Shown here: piece after piece, positions 10,776-25,231 of the stretch | How positions within the stretch are numbered: the stretch's first letter is position 1 | Layout: each line of letters opens with the position of its first letter | Source: Euwallacea fornicatus | Lineage: Eukaryota; Arthropoda; Insecta; Coleoptera; Curculionidae | Assembly: GCF_040115645.1 (NCBI RefSeq) | Contig: NC_089549.1 | Span: forward strand, 2,418,001 to 2,482,000 | Direction: 5' to 3' | Length of the DNA stretch: 64,000 bases | The notes under the pieces: model-generated | Told to the model about the DNA's origin: nothing | Seen by the model: the letters and a program-made list of their open reading frames with translations, nothing else | The model's database searches: none | Position numbers and translations under genes: made by a program

Positions 10776-13700
10776 TTATACCTCTAAAGTTCTGACCATT
10801 GCAATAACCTCATCCACTCCAAGTTCGTCGCTGGCGAATACCTTTCTGAAAACATTCCTACATTTATCCTCAATTTCGATTTGCTTGGAGATTTCTCGGG
10901 CTCTCGCTACGACCTTTGCTGATAATCCGGCTAGTTTTGCCGCATTAAAGCCGAAAGATTTCGGGCAACGACCTTCAGATAGTTTGTAGAGTAAAGTAAC
11001 GGATTCCTCTGATTCATCGTCTTCGTTCTCCACCATACAAGCCTGTAAAAGCAATCGATCGTTGGTGATTATATATATCACATACATGGCATATATATAT
11101 GAGAACATCATTTAGAACAAAAATGTTGGCACTTCCCCGGAAAACAAACATATTTTTGGAATTGGCAACGTCGCGTCGTGTTTGTTTCATTTCAATACCT
11201 ACCTAAACAGCCACAAAAACTAGATATGCGTTTTTACACGGAATTTTTTCGTCTGATGGGTTTCACAGTACGAAATTAACAATATCCGTTAAATTTATAA
11301 GATTTAAACCTAGGATTCTTGCTTTATTATTTTTAAAAACCATTTACCTTTAAATTATTGTTGCCATCTGTAATTACCACATGTTACGTTACACACTTTA
11401 CACCACGCGCCTCGTAATTAAAAACACAAATTTATTATTGTTTTTACTATAAAAAATGTTCGAAATGTTCACCATTTAAGTCCAGATATGTTCTACTCCG
11501 AGTACTCTTTGTTAAATCCTTTTCAACAAAATTTTAAATTTATTCTTGGACTTCAAGATCGATTTCTCACTAACGAAACCATCCTTGATATGTAAGAATT
11601 ACGCTACCTGTATCCAGAACCCCTTGGAAAACTTACAGAAATGTTTATTGAGCTGAAAGTTTTTTTTCTGGATAACGGTTAACGTAAATGTACCTAACTT
11701 TTTCGAAATTTTGTAACGCTTCTCCACAAATCAAAAGCATATTCTAATCGCGTAAAAAATATATTTTCGCGTAGGTATTCTTAATAAGCCGGAATAAATT
11801 TATGTACTAATAAAAGGTCAGGGTTTATCAGCTATTAAGTATTAAGGAATTGCAAAAAATAATGATAAAAAAACTCCATTCCTTTGATCACGTTCAGAGC
11901 AGCGTTACTGCTTAAGTTTACCTGATATTATTAGTTATTAAGTTTTAGCAATGTTATTAAAATATATTAAAATTACTGAGTAATTTTAACATTTTTTATT
12001 ACGCATCAACGAGTCAACATCTGTCAAATGAGTTTTTCAATATTTTATTAAAATTTTGAAGCTTATAATGGCTCGTCGGTTACTAATTTTGACTTTTTTT
12101 TTTGGAAAAATCCATCTGATTTTTGACCCCTGTTGTGCGGAACTTTTTTGTTCAAAATGATGTTTTCGATCGTTGTTTAAATTTACTCACATTATTTCCC
12201 TAACACTCTGAATATGTATGTACGCATTGGTATACTTACCATGTGACCTAGCTGTACTTGCGCGTTATTGACAAATTGATCGACTAAGCTGTGATAATGT
12301 GTCGAAAATAATGTCCTACATGCCGTCTGCGTAAGTCGCTTCAAGTATGCTGTAGCTATGGCGTTTCCTGAAAAAAAAAACATTACCATTCCAAACAATA
12401 TTTTTAATAATTAAACAACAAACAAATAACTTTCACATTTTGGCAAAATTTGACCTTTTGATTGCGATGCTTAACTAAAGCTTAAATTAAATTTTCTTAA
12501 CAAAGAAAGTCATGCAAAAAAAGCCTTAGCCTTTGAAAATTTTACAGTTACGCAGATCATATATGATCTGGCAAACCTGTGCCAACAGACGACGTCAAGA
12601 TCACAGAACATTTATTCAAGTTCACAGATGTATCGCGACGATTAATTTAAACGTTCACAACAATTATTAACCATTCGTCCAGTGAAATTTCCAGATATCA
12701 CTTTTTTAAAATGTATTTGAATTCGTCATTTTAAAATTTTAAAAATTCCAATGATAATTTACCATCATGAGTTGAAGTGCCTCTGCCAAGTTCGTCAATA
12801 ATCAGTAATGACTGCTTCGAAGCGTGCCGCAAAATCGCAGATGCTTCGCTCAACTCCACAAAGAACGTTGAATGACCTCTGACTATATCATCGCAAGCAC
12901 CCAATCTGGTGAACACCCTGTCAACCATGCTGAAGGAACACTGGGAAGCAGGAACAAAACTTCCCTGTAGATTAAAAAAATGTCTCGTACTTTGCATTAA
13001 TTACACAGTGTGTAAGGAGATTATTAGTCGCAATTGAAAACAACTATAACTTTCAAATTATAAAAAATGATCTTACCATCTGTGCCATTATACAAATGAC
13101 GGATACTTGGCGCATTAGAGTAGATTTACCGCCCATATTCGGGCCAGTTAAAAGCAGCAAAGGTGCCTTATCTTTTGCACCCATGTAGGTATCGTTTGGA
13201 ACGAATGTTTCAATATTCATGACGCAGGGATTTTTCCCATTATCAATGGAAATAAAGGGCTAAAATTAATAATATGTTTATTAATTTTCAGTCTTCATTT
13301 TACCTCTATTACCTTAGTTGAGAAGCCGTGAATATTAGGTAAACAAATATCTCCAGAAAACGTTGAGGCGTATTCAGCTAAGGAACAAATTACATCTAAC
13401 AAAGCTAAGCAATGTATTACTTGTTGCCATTTATTGTACCTGCAATAAACAAAAATGTTGAATAAGAAGCACAGAAGATAATAAAATTAATTTACTCAAG
13501 ACTGAATTTTTCAAATATCCTTCTATTCAAGTCTAAAATTATTTTGTTTCGTTCTGCTTCAGCTTTAAGCATATCTTGTAACAACTCCTGGAAAATTTCA
13601 TCAATAAATGTGATTAATGCAAGCATCAATACGTACCCTTGATCTGGGAGTTGAGAACCGCTTTGCAGGTTTGGCTCCTTTTTTATGGCCTTCGAGTTGA

Positions 13701-16700
13701 TATTTGCCATCAGCTTTACTGGCTCTGTGTTCAGGAACTTCTAATTGAAATCTAATAAATAAATGAAAAAAGTATTAGTAATATAAAGTATCTTGGAAGA
13801 TCATAATTTTCCAGTACACACTATATACAAAACATTAATACGTTTATTTACCTTTTCTTATCAGTCCCGAAATACGAAACTTGGCACCCAAAGAAGGTCG
13901 ACTGTTGCTTTAAATACTGTTTTAGCTGTTCGTTTATTTCTTCTATTTGATCCTCTGCTTCATCGAAGTCATGTTCGACACCTCGTTTAGGAATAATTTT
14001 TCCTTCTTTCTCAGCGGCCTCATGATTAAATGCTTGCTAACATTACAGAAGAATTACCATAAACATATCATACTTAAAAACCTTTGTGATTTTAAATATT
14101 ACCTTGAAAAACGTTAGCGTTTCGGTCAAATCAATGTTCATGCCAGTAGGCTCAAATTGTGTTAGTTTACGTAATAATCGAGACTCGCAATCTAAAAACA
14201 TATTAAACATGTTTTTTCATTTTTCTCCTGTAAACCGTATACATCACTTACCTTTAAATATAATATTTATTTCTTGTGAAGCCTCAAACCCCCTTAAGGT
14301 ATTCAGCAAATCAAGTATTTTACGCTTAGAATAAGTTTTGGTTTCGTATAAAATCGCTCTTCCATCCGGATGGGAAGTAACGCAAAATTTATTGCCATAG
14401 GTATGAATTCTGAAAAGAGACTATTGACGGTAGATTGTTAAGAAATGGGGGCAAAATCTTACTTTGCCACTTGTCGCTCTAAATCCGGTAACTTTTTCAA
14501 AATTTCTTGGCAAGATTGCAATTTTTGTGGATTTTCATTCAGTTCTTTAACCGCTCCCTGTCTAAGTTTAATTTTATCCAAGTTGCAGAGGGGACGACAA
14601 ATAAATTGCGGCAACAACCTTTAATCCACAATACAATTGGTTTTGAAAACTGGTGGAATTTTAGCAGTTTAATAATTATATAGTTAGTTACCTTTTTCCA
14701 AATGGAGTCTTGCAAAAATCTATCGTCTTTTGTAGAGTTCCCTGTCCTCCTAGTAAACTAAGACTCTGGAGAGCAGTAGAATCTAACACCATATAATCAC
14801 GTTCTATATGTTTATTTAACGGTACAGCTTGTGAGTCTACTGGTTCATACTTTTCAAATAAGCCCATTGAAAATAACTGAATGTCCAAGAAAGAGCGCTT
14901 CAAGAACCAGTGAATTGCTCCTAATGATTTTAGAGCTAGTTCATATTCCGATTTAGGATTACCTAAACGAAAAAACAACTTTTTTAGAAACCTATTGCAA
15001 ATATTTGTGAAACTTAATTCAATCACAGTGAAAATAAATTAAATTTAAGAACTTACAGTCTTCGGCGACATCCTCAAACAACTTGGGCCACTCAAATTTC
15101 CCGTCTTTTGTTTTGAAATAACAAGCAGAAAATAGAGTTTCCAATGTTGTTGCAGCTTCATAAAATTGGGTTTTAGCAGCAAGAACCTCTTGTTTAATAT
15201 CTTTTAATTGGGTGTTTAATAAATATTTCAAATGACCGTAATTTACTCCTCGTTCAATTAATATCTAGAATATAATATTAGGTGGTAAGTAAAATCGTCT
15301 GCACTGAGCTACGTTTTACCTATTAATGTGACTCTATTTTATATTTTTCTTCACGATATGGAAATGTTAATTTACGAGACCAAAGGATGACTTTATATAG
15401 GGAAAAAAACAAATAGAACTTTATTTCCATTACCAACTTTAAAATTTAAGCGCAACTTTCATTTTAAAAATAATTTAATATTTCGTTAATAGAAGCAAAA
15501 TATAATCTAATATTTAACAACTACAAAAGAGAGAACTAAGAAATTCTGTTAAAAGACATGCTCCACAAAAAAATGCTTAAAATACATTGGCTTTTCTTAT
15601 AATGACTGAAGCTCTAATCACCAGTTATATGCAATCAAATTTACTTACCAAATATGGGGGATATTCTGCAAACAAAGTTAACAATTTTGAACAGTGTTTA
15701 TCGTCATCAAATTCCGATAAATAAAAAGTCCCAATTGAAGTCTCAGTAAAACATATGCCTAATCTGCTTGTATTATCGGGATTCGCCTGAATATAAGATG
15801 AATCATAACTTTACGCTGATATTCGATAAAAAAAAACACACACCTTGACTGCAATTGCACATAAATAATTTCCCATTTCCGACCGAGCTTCCGGCATTTG
15901 TGCCCCATACACACATGATGCTTTTGTTGTTACTTGACATATTTCACGAGACACTACTTTATCGAATTTAGTTGTTTTTTTCATTGTCTTACATCTTCAA
16001 AAGGAGAAATATGAATGAATCGTTGGATTTACAAAGTTGTTATAATTTATCCAACATGATTTTCCAACATCAATGAAATGCAATTTAATGAGAATTTAAA
16101 GTGAAAATATTATCCTACCTTTCTGCCATCATTTCTGGTGTTTCAGTCTGCTCAACCCGAGCTACCCTAAACCCTTTGTCAATGAGCATGGTTGCCATTT
16201 TAGAGTAACCACCTTCTGGAAACCCAGAATGGGCAAAATCTCCCTGAAAAAAATTTTCATAACACAATACATCCATGAAAGGTTGGGTTTATACATCTAT
16301 CCTCAGAAAACCTGAACTGACCTTCATATAAGAGAAACCAAGTTGTTGCACCCCAATTACAGCATCCATGTGATACAATTCGTAAAACTTCCCTACTTTA
16401 AAGAACAAAACTGAATCCATATGTTGACTTTTTAATATCCACCACTGCCTCATAGCAGGAGTGAGAGAATTTAAATAACTTTCAGGTACATGAAGTGTTC
16501 TTGAATCATAATCTGGTTCAGAAGGTCTCCTGCAATTATAATGCCTTAAAGAGCTAGTGTCTGCTTATGCATGTCCAAGTATGCTAAAGAGCTTAAAATA
16601 CCTACATAACATCAATAATTGCAAGATAAAATAAATTAATACTTTTATTATTTACCTCTTTTCAGCATCTCTTATCTTCTCTGGTTTTAGAAAATCCAAG

Positions 16701-17858
16701 GTATTGTGAAGCCAACCTGAATCTATATTTGTTTCAGCTACAGGTTTAGTTTTCACCTTTCCAGTTTTACTATTATTTCCAAATTCAATTTCACTCTTTT
16801 CCTCCCTCGTTGAATAACTAAATGACCCCACAAAAGACTTATGTTCTGAGTTCTCTGCAACATCTGACTCCTGCATTTTTTTCTTTGGAGGAATGGGAAT
16901 TTCCTCTTCAGATTCACAGTCAGATGACTGAGGTTGTATTCTATGTCGCTTGGCTGGAGGATTTTTTTCCTTTGGAGATTTTTTTTTGTTGGGAGATTCA
17001 TTCTCAGGCTCAGAATCGCTGTCTAGAAGGGCGATGCGGCGACGTTTGATAGACTTGGTAATTTGAAGCTCGTCACCACTATCTGAAATTTATTAAGCAA
17101 ACTTAAATAATTATGTTAAGATCTAATTTATTTTAGAAAATTAGGCCGTTTTTTATGAAAAAAATTACAAATTAATTAGTGAATCCATTTAATGTACATA
17201 TAGTTTTTCTTTTCCCTTTTATCTTAGCTGTTAACTTCCATTAAAGAGAAGGATCTGTAAATCAAGGCAATGACCACTAGAAGTTTGTATGAGAAAAATA
17301 AGAGGTACAAAATGGGATGGAAGATATTCCAGTTTCTTCGTCTGACAAGGTAATTCAAATAAACTTTTTGTTTTATCATCAATTTTGCCTCAATAAACAG
17401 CAGAATTTTCTAACAAGTTACTTGCATAAAAAATCAATTTCTGCATATAGTAACTTGGTTCCAAATATACCTTACTGGTGTCAGATTCTAATTATTGAAA
17501 ATTACCATTTATTATGTGTCCAAAATACATTTTTCCATGAGAGCATGACTTTTCTCATAGGAGAAACTATCTTGGGCTTATGGGAAAATGCTACATTTTC
17601 CTAAGTTATAATAAAATATGCTATATGTTCAATCCTCATCTTACCATCATTCTTAATATCAAGTTTTGTTTCTTTATTTTTGTGAATTGAGGGGGTGCCA
17701 CAGCCAGAGGTGGTACTTCCAGGACTTGATTTAGCCTCTTTAACTAAACATGGTGATGATGTCTCTGAATTTTTTAAAGTTGTTGGTGTTTTAGGTGAAC
17801 TAAAATATTTAAACAAGGTATTCTTTTGGGCTGAAACTGGTTTCTGATTTCTGGACAT
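10776..17858 (-). CDS. MSH6: DNA mismatch repair protein MSH6
   Basis: Nineteen exons, listed from the start codon: 17858-17645, 17082-16656, 16529-16322, 16243-16119, 15994-15844, 15786-15649, 15264-15057, 14962-14692, 14618-14463, 14409-14252, 14191-14103, 14036-13852, 13751-13637, 13587-13496, 13439-13313, 13259-13077, 12964-12763, 12367-12240, 11042-10776. They give 1147 aa. It is the MSH6 subunit of MutS alpha, which with MSH2 recognises base mismatches in the nucleus. The N-terminus has a PCNA-binding-type motif KNTLFKYF (12-19) and a charged linker. The MutS mismatch-binding domain has F-Y-E at 262-264. The ATPase has Walker A GPNMGGKST (927-935), DELGRGTST (from 1006) and FSTHYHSL. 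There is no PWWP domain, unlike vertebrate MSH6 and as expected for insects. It shares a 549-bp upstream region with CACYBP. Confidence 0.95.
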
Positions 17859-18407
17859 GGCTAAGAAATGGTAATAGAGAACAGTAGATATAAGGTTTAC
17901 TTTCTATTATGCAGAACTATTATCAAATCAAATAAGCTTCTCATAAAACAACTTAAATATAAAAATAGGGGTAAAATGATTAAGGTTATTTTCGGGAATA
18001 GCAAAATTCACTGTAAATAGCTAAGTTAGTACTAATAAAAGCTCCAATTGAATTAATTCTTCAAGTTGATCGCTTGTCCATTTTCCCGGCAAAAATGAGT
18101 ATAAATGTATGAAATAGATAAAATTGACAGAGGCAGGTTGGAACGCAAACGAATTTGAAAACTTTCTAAACCGAAATTGTTGTTGTCTTGCTTTAATAAT
18201 ACTTATTAAAAAAGGATACCATTATACTTGACATAAAAAACTGACAAATCTGGAGACATTAGACGTCTCATGATATTCCTACTTCTCTTCCTTCTCCTCC
18301 TAAAATAGAAACAAAAAATTGAAGGAATAAGGAAAATTCGAGATTCTTTTTTCACATTTCTTTACCTAGCGGATAAAGTAAGTACGAACCAAAGGTAAAT
18401 CTGGAAA
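17859..18407. promoter_or_regulatory. Shared divergent upstream region, MSH6 / CACYBP
   Basis: The start codons of MSH6 (minus) and CACYBP (plus) are 549 bp apart and point away from each other, so both promoters and 5' UTRs must fit here or in unseen 5' exons. No TATA box at a clear position was identified. Co-regulation is an inference from arrangement only. Confidence 0.5.
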
Positions 18408-21400
18408 ATGGCAAACAAAATTGAAGAAGTAAGTATTGAAGAAATATTCAAAATTGCATACTAATAAGTGTTAATACAGAAAAATGCCTTGCTAAAAGAA
18501 TTTCTGTAGTTTCCAGTCTCTACCCATTCCATATTTTTACTTTTCAGCTAAAGAAAGATATCGCCGAGATCGAAAATCTTGAAAAACATGCCATTCGACA
18601 AAGAGTCAAAGACATCCTCAGTATTGAGAAAAGAAAATTGGTGTCTGAAGTCGTCAGGTTGGAAGAAAGCCAGTCTAAAATGGAAATTACTGTTGAACAA
18701 CAGGAACCCAAAATTTCACCCAAAACAACGAATATTCCTTACGAAGTTAAACTAAGCAATTATGGTAACGAATGTTACTTGCCACTTACAAAAAAGGGTT
18801 ATGCATGAGGCTAACAAATTATTGAAATTGAAAAGGGGAAAATTAAAAAAAAAAAAACATGGTGACACATATAAAATATATTAATCTTTAAATTTACAAT
18901 GTACCACACAACTCACCGTGAAAGTTTATTTGTTGCTAGCAGCTAACAACATACTTTTCTTGTCAATTTGAAGAAAGAAAGCTAAAACAAAGAGCTTTTG
19001 AGCAAAAAATGAGATGGTTTGCCATCTCTAATTACAGCTTGGGGATACAGTATGGTAAATAGAAGGCTAAAACAGGGTTATCTCATTTTCATCCCAACAT
19101 AAATGCATAAATTCAAAATTGTTAAAACAAGATATGCCTCATAACAAAATGAAAAATATTCTCAAAAGTGAGATGCTCCTGTGTAAATCAGAAGGTCTGG
19201 CAGTCAAATTTGTCAAATTACTTGCAATTTTAAACAAATCTTCAAATAATATGAATTCAGCTGCCAATACTTATTAGATTCCTCAATCTCCTAGTAAATA
19301 TAACCTCTCAGGCAATTATTTTTCAGAAACAATATATGATGTATTAAAAATTATATGTAAAAATCAGATATTCATGATAATAGAGTGCAATGTCTATTGT
19401 CGGATTGATAAATTACAGCAGAATTTTTTGATTATATGATAATTATTTTTTTGTGGAAATTATCATGTTTTTGTAGCATGGGATCAAAGCCAGAAGTTTG
19501 TCAAATTTTACATCACCCTCCCAAAAGTGAATACTGTCCCAGCTGAAAATGTCCAATGCAATTTCCAAGAGAAATCTTTGGAACTAATAGTAAAAAATCT
19601 AGAAAACAAAGACTATGTCTTTAAAGTCACACAGCTGCTTTACTCCATTGATCCAAAAAGTAGCACATATAAGGTAATAGTAAATTGTACATTCATGTGC
19701 AATGCATTTTTTTCCATCATAAACTAAAAGTTTGTGCTCACAATCATCCATATTCATTTATACAAACAGATTTGTTAATATCTCTAAATACAGGTCAAAA
19801 ATGACCTCATCTTAATCAATGCTGCAAAACATGAAGACATCCATTGGTCCCATGTAACTGAATGGGAGAAAAAAGCAAGTGAAAATAAGAAAATGCCAAG
19901 TTTAGATATGGAGGATAAGTCAGATCCATCGGCCGGGTTAATGAGCCTTATGAGAAATATGTAAGTATTGATTCAATCAGCTTGACTTGTGTTGTTTAAG
20001 TAGAGCTTTTGCTTTTCAAATTTTCTATTAGATAAATAGATAATATGTAATGTGGGGAATTATATTTAGTTTTTGTTCACTTGTTAAAAAACGGAAGAAG
20101 TTTTGTGTATTACAAAAAAACTCCATAAATGAAATTTGCAAACCCTTGGTGATAATAAAATAAAACTTCATTAGTGAGATTTTTTCCACTTCTTCGCCAT
20201 ATTTACAGGTATCCACCAAAATTATGTAGATATGTAGTATGTTACTTCACTTTTCTATTTCATTAGTTTATTGGATCTTATGCCTATTCATGTGCCTTAT
20301 TTCACTTCATCTTGGTTACTCTCATCAGAGTAGAGTTTCACCAAATTTTTCAACTATGAGTTAAAATGACACCATATTACCAAATTATGTCACTATTTAT
20401 CTATACAAATGATTTCTACATAATTTTGGTTCATTTTTGGGATTGGATGTGTGTTATTTTAACTATCGTTTATTTTTGCAGACATCATAATCCACATTAT
20501 AGAGGTAAATCTTCATTGGAAATGTGAGAATTTTCACGATTTTATTACTTGACATTGAAGTACTTTTTTAAAAAAATTCTCACTTTTCTCTCTGCATATT
20601 TTTTAAAGATATCTCTCTGCTATTGTTGTTAATTTTGTACATAGAAACCTTAAACAACACCCTCTGTCCGACCCCACCTAAAAAAACAACCTATTTTATA
20701 TAATTTATGGATGTTCTCAATTACATTTTTTTTATAGTTTTGACAATATGTGTTAACCTTACAGACAATGCAAACACCAACAAATGTTAATTTGTCCTGT
20801 TATGTTGATGAAACACATTTAAAGTTACCAAGGTAAATACACCCAGAAGTTGGTAGTTTTTGTGGTTCAGTAAAAGCTCTGCAGGTTTTTTTCCATTCTG
20901 TTAATCTTAAAATATTTTAAATAGAAATTCTTCTTTATTTACAATCTAAACTGATCTAGAGGTTAAATTTAAAAATCTTCCACTACTTTTTGTTGTTGGA
21001 CTCTTAGTTTCTTTTTTTTCTCTGAATTTGACTCTATAGATCATATTAAATAATAATATAATTAACTATTCTTTTATTGAAAGAATAAAATCTCGTTGAC
21101 TAAACGTTTCGCCGTCGATATTTTATATAATTTTTGTCGACCTTTAAATGGTTGTAGATAAATAATTTATTAGTTATCTTGTGCCTTCAACAACATAACA
21201 CGTCCGTTTACTCGTATAGTCTAAAAAATTAACCACTTGTAAACCATTTTTGTTATAAATATTAGTGTATTATTACTGTGCAAGGACAGAAAAGCCACAG
21301 CGAACCCTGTTTCTTATTGGACATAGATGATTTTAATAAAATCTCTAAAGGGTCTGTTATACAGTATCATAACGTAATACTGAACGACCAATCATTCAAC

Positions 21401-21859
21401 TTAACTCCATTCTTAGCAATAATTATATTTCTTACAAAAATTAATTGAAGTGAAAGTAATTTGACTATTAAAAGGTACTATAACTCTTGCAATTCATTTA
21501 TTTATGAACTCCTGGAACTGGAAAAATTAAGGCGTTTTTTTGTATCACTTTTAGTTTAATTACATTTTTCAATTAAGGTAGGTAATTCAATGTACTGTGA
21601 CGGCTCTGCTTCCTGGTAACAATTCCATGTTAATTACCTTACGTTAGGTGGTACCTATTACCTTTCATATACTATCCTAAACTCCAGATATGAATAATTA
21701 AGTAACAGACGTCAGCAGTGGCTTTCTAATATATCCGAATAGATGTTACTATAACATTAGTATTTCATTTCTCACAGGTACGAGACTGGGGACGACGAAA
21801 TGAAGCGGACAATAGCCAAAGCTTGGACCGAGAGTCGTAATAATACTCCCAAGTTTTAA
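18408..21859 (+). CDS. CACYBP: Calcyclin-binding protein (CacyBP/SIP)
   Basis: Exons 18408-18428, 18548-18764, 19477-19673, 19794-19960 and 21778-21859 give 227 aa, close to the 228 aa of the human protein. It is an adaptor of SIAH-type ubiquitin ligase complexes that also binds S100 proteins and Skp1. The N-terminus is a helical hairpin (KKDIAEIENLEKHAIRQRV). The CS domain starts near residue 75 (YAWDQSQKFVKFYITL) and continues through KVNTV and LNENxD-like strands to the KNDLILINAAK block. The C-terminal SGS region has DPSAGLMSLMRNMYETGDDE, the family hallmark, and ends WTESRNNTPKF. The fourth intron is 1.8 kb. The start is the first ATG, and the following donor GTAAGT keeps phase. Confidence 0.95.
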
Positions 21860-24800
21860 TATATTCGTCAATGTTTCATAAGTTAAAGCATAAGAGTCTG
21901 GGAAATATATTTAATATACGATCACAACCCACACAACGATAATCATTCCATATCATTGATACATTCAAGTGAGGCAATATATATATTACCTGCGACTAAG
22001 ATATTCTGGTAATCTTCAGAACGAAATATATTTCGCAGACTGTAGAGTAAGTTCAGCAGAAGTAATACCAACTTTGAGATTTTTTTTATCTTTAAGAGGT
22101 TAAGTGTTGACTATATGTAATAACATGGCAGGCACTAACGTTGTGTTCACGATAGATATCCATTTTATGTATATATTGAAGCGTCAATTAAATTTACCAT
22201 CTATTAAAAACATCTTATAATGATAAACAATCCATATATTTTGTATTGTCAGAAGGAAGCGCGATATTACCTTATTTAGACCCTTTTGGAGCTTCAATAA
22301 CAGCCTAATTTACATGTTTATTAGTGGTAGTACATACAGAAATGTGTTCATTTTAAGAATAAGAAAGTAGTCTATTCACTTTCAACCACAAATTTAACAA
22401 ACGTCTGTCAATTTTTTACAATAATACATAATGTTATATCAATTCTTAACCTTGAGCTGTCAACTTTGATATTACCGACCGTCTGAACTCACTATTGTAA
22501 TCCTTCAACACCAATCCCATAGTTACATATTTTTCTAGTAATATTTGTTCCATATTCTAGTATTGTGTGTTAACAGCATACATGGTAAGCCATAATTTTA
22601 TAGTAAATGTTTCAATGTTGAGTAAAGAAAGAAAAATCAGTCGATAACAATTTGCTTTATTATTATGCCAAATCCTTAATATTAATGTTGCTATGTATCA
22701 TAAATAACAGTCAAAACTCTCTATAGAAAATGTGCGTTAGCCTAGATTACAACGAGGTTTTTTTATTGCACGTATTGCGTATTACAAACATTAAGTTTGA
22801 AGTTAACAGAAAATTAATCTCTGCATATGCTCAGTCCAGAACTTGTTAGGAATTGAGAAAACCACATATCACTTTAATATTGAATAGGTCTGTTTAAATT
22901 ATAGCAGACGTTTCAGTTTTTACCTGTGCCCTTTCAAGAAATGGTTAAACATCATAAATAAGGCGTCTATGTGAATGATTATTATTTAACAAATATACGG
23001 GGTATTTAATTTTAACATTTTTCGAAAATTATTTGCAACTCTTGACAATTTTTGAGGTATTTAGTTTAAATTTGGCAAGCACATTTCTAGTAAGAGTCTA
23101 CATCAAATAGCCCCTAAAGCCATATCAAAAATTTACGGGACGCTATTTTTTAAGAAGCCAGGCCCCTTATTACCCCCTCAATTTTTTTGTTAAACGCCAC
23201 CGATATTTACTAAAAAAAATAATATTCCCCACATTGGCACAATTTCGATATATACCAAAACTTTAACAATATAAGCAATCAATGGGACATCAATGATGAC
23301 AACATAGATTTCGTCATCAGGACATTATTAAATAAATCATTCTAATGTATTCCACCAGCTACCTTGTTCTTTTTTCTTTCCCTTATTCTGTTTGCTTTCT
23401 ATATGACTCTTTTTCTCTCTGACGTTTTTTCCCGGTTTAGTTTCTTCAAATGAAGGTTATTTAGAGTTTTTGGACTTATTGTATTTCAAATTAAGTGTGA
23501 TTTGCTAATTTTGCATTTACTATATTGAGTTTCAGGTAAATGAATGTTTAATATCTCTTCGAAATAAGTAGCTTATTAAGTGGATTTTGATGAGTTAAAA
23601 ACCTGTTTATGAAACTAAAAATTGTTGAATTTTTTTTTCAACTGTACACAACAGTTTTGCCAGTTAATCAAATATTTGTTCACACATTTCCTTTTTTAGT
23701 TGACCACAATTTGTTAGATTATAAAACTACTGTTTTACGTGTAGATGGACGCAATGAAATTTTGATAAGAATTAATAAGAAATGTTTTTAGTTTGGTGGG
23801 TAGATTGGTGTTAAAAAAACAAATTTTTCAAAACTGAAATGGACATATAAAGGAACGAACATTTAGCTGGAATAAATTCTTTAATAAAAAAGCCAACTCG
23901 TTTCTAAAGATATTAAGAATTACGAGCCTCCTTGTTTTGATTTTGCCCCAGTTTTTTTTTGTCCCTAAAAACGTTCATTTGGAAGTAGAAACCACCCCAA
24001 CTTTTCCAAATTCCAAGATATAAACCACTATTCATCGCCAACACATTTGAGAGAATCGGACATCGCATAAAAACCTAGTAAATAATTCCATAAACAATGT
24101 TGGGAGGTGCTTTTTACCCCTTAAATGAAGGATAAAATTGTGGTAGAAGTGAAATAATTGTGTCAAATTTAAAATAACAGTATTTGCAATTTTTAATTAT
24201 ATTTTTTAAGGAAAAATTGGCTTTTCTAATATAGAATTTATTCTAATTACATGTTGCCTCTCTATGTGCAACATTATATAAATAAAAGAAAAATAGAACA
24301 CTCTGTAAATACTAATGCACGCGTTCAAATATGGGAACACTTACACCCTAAATTCCTTGTCACCCGGTATATCAAAAACAAAAAAATAATTTCCTTTATA
24401 AACATTAACAAAAATATAAATAAATTTTTAATCCTAATATGTCAATAACTAAATAAATTAAAGCCTATGATAATACATAGAGAAATTCCAAAAATACTTA
24501 GAAACGAGGACTAAATAACATTAATTCGGGTCTCCGTTATCCTTGGAGTCATTGAACGTAAAAATAATGTTTATAACTAGTTATGGCAAATATTTGGTAC
24601 GGGTTTTGGTACGACAGAACTTCGATGACGTTGGTAAATTGCGCTTTTTTACTTATAAAAATCCATACAAATGTCGCTGCTGCAAAGAATAGATAAAGAA
24701 ATTCTAACAAACAAAAATTATTCGTGTTGCTTAACCCAGTCAAAACAATTTTAAACCTTTGAGCTGTCAGAGCAAATTAAATCTGAGATTCTAGTCGATT

Positions 24801-24897
24801 ACTCTTAAACTTAAACAAATTCCCTTAGAGGCAAATAATTTTTGAAAATGGCATTTCTATGGAAGATTAATAAGCACGAACAAATAACGCGCAATGT
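21860..24897. other. Convergent intergenic region with AT-rich and repeat-like DNA
   Basis: About 3 kb between the 3' ends of CACYBP (+) and the BTB-FLYWCH gene (-). It contains their 3' UTRs. I checked the minus strand by eye for further FLYWCH terminal exons (W-x-C and H-N-H signatures) and saw none. A possible TIR element lies at 22994-24371. Open frames of about 60 codons at 23609-23791, 24251-24448 and 24549-24743 look random. Confidence 0.4.
22994..24371. mobile_element. Possible non-autonomous element with TATACGGGGT ends
   Basis: TATACGGGGT at 22994-23003 and ACCCGGTATA at 24362-24371 are inverted repeats matching at 9 of 10 bases, 1.4 kb apart. The interior is AT-rich with no recognisable transposase. 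The same terminal decamer occurs inverted at 26318-26327. The ends are short, so chance is possible. Confidence 0.25.
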
Positions 24898-25231
24898 TCA
24901 ACTAACGTCTGACAAATTTGACTTTGGAACTTGAAGCCTTTGAATAACATCGTGGATTTGGGGGTGATTATGGCCTGGAAAAATATTGGAAACGTACTTT
25001 CAATTGCTCAAGTTTGACGTGCAGGTAAACTGCTTATTTAACACGACTTACCCATCGAACTTAGGAGCTGTCCGTGCATAGTTGTGACACAACCGCTACA
25101 ATTCAGCATTTTCTTTTTGACACATATCCAAAGGCTCCTGCTGTCCCGTTGGTCGATGAAGGTATACATGTGGCCATTGTCGATTAAAACTAGCTGTCCT
25201 TTGCCACTCTTTATTACGCAAAGACCAGCTC
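24898..25231 (-). CDS. Alternative FLYWCH 3' end (isoform B) of the BTB gene, two exons
   Basis: Two exons, 25231-25052 and 24974-24898, form a second FLYWCH zinc finger. The first opens after the acceptor TTGGATAG and reads GAGLCVIKSGKGQLVLIDNG, then a W-I-C segment and a later C-S-G-C. It ends at a phase-1 donor GTAAGT. The second opens after TTTTTCCAG and supplies the zinc-ligand H-N-H (GHNHPQIHDVIQRL), ending at TGA (24898-24900). The entry phase is 1, as for the other FLYWCH exon, so joining to common exon 4 (ends 26901) gives an uninterrupted 370-aa protein. It is too short and too split to appear as a long open frame. Phase, ligand pattern and splice sites all agree. Confidence 0.8.

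Noticed and set aside
24549..24743. Hydrophobic 64-codon minus-strand open frame downstream of the isoform B exons
   Set aside because: It follows the isoform B stop codon and lacks zinc ligands; probably 3' UTR or spacer.
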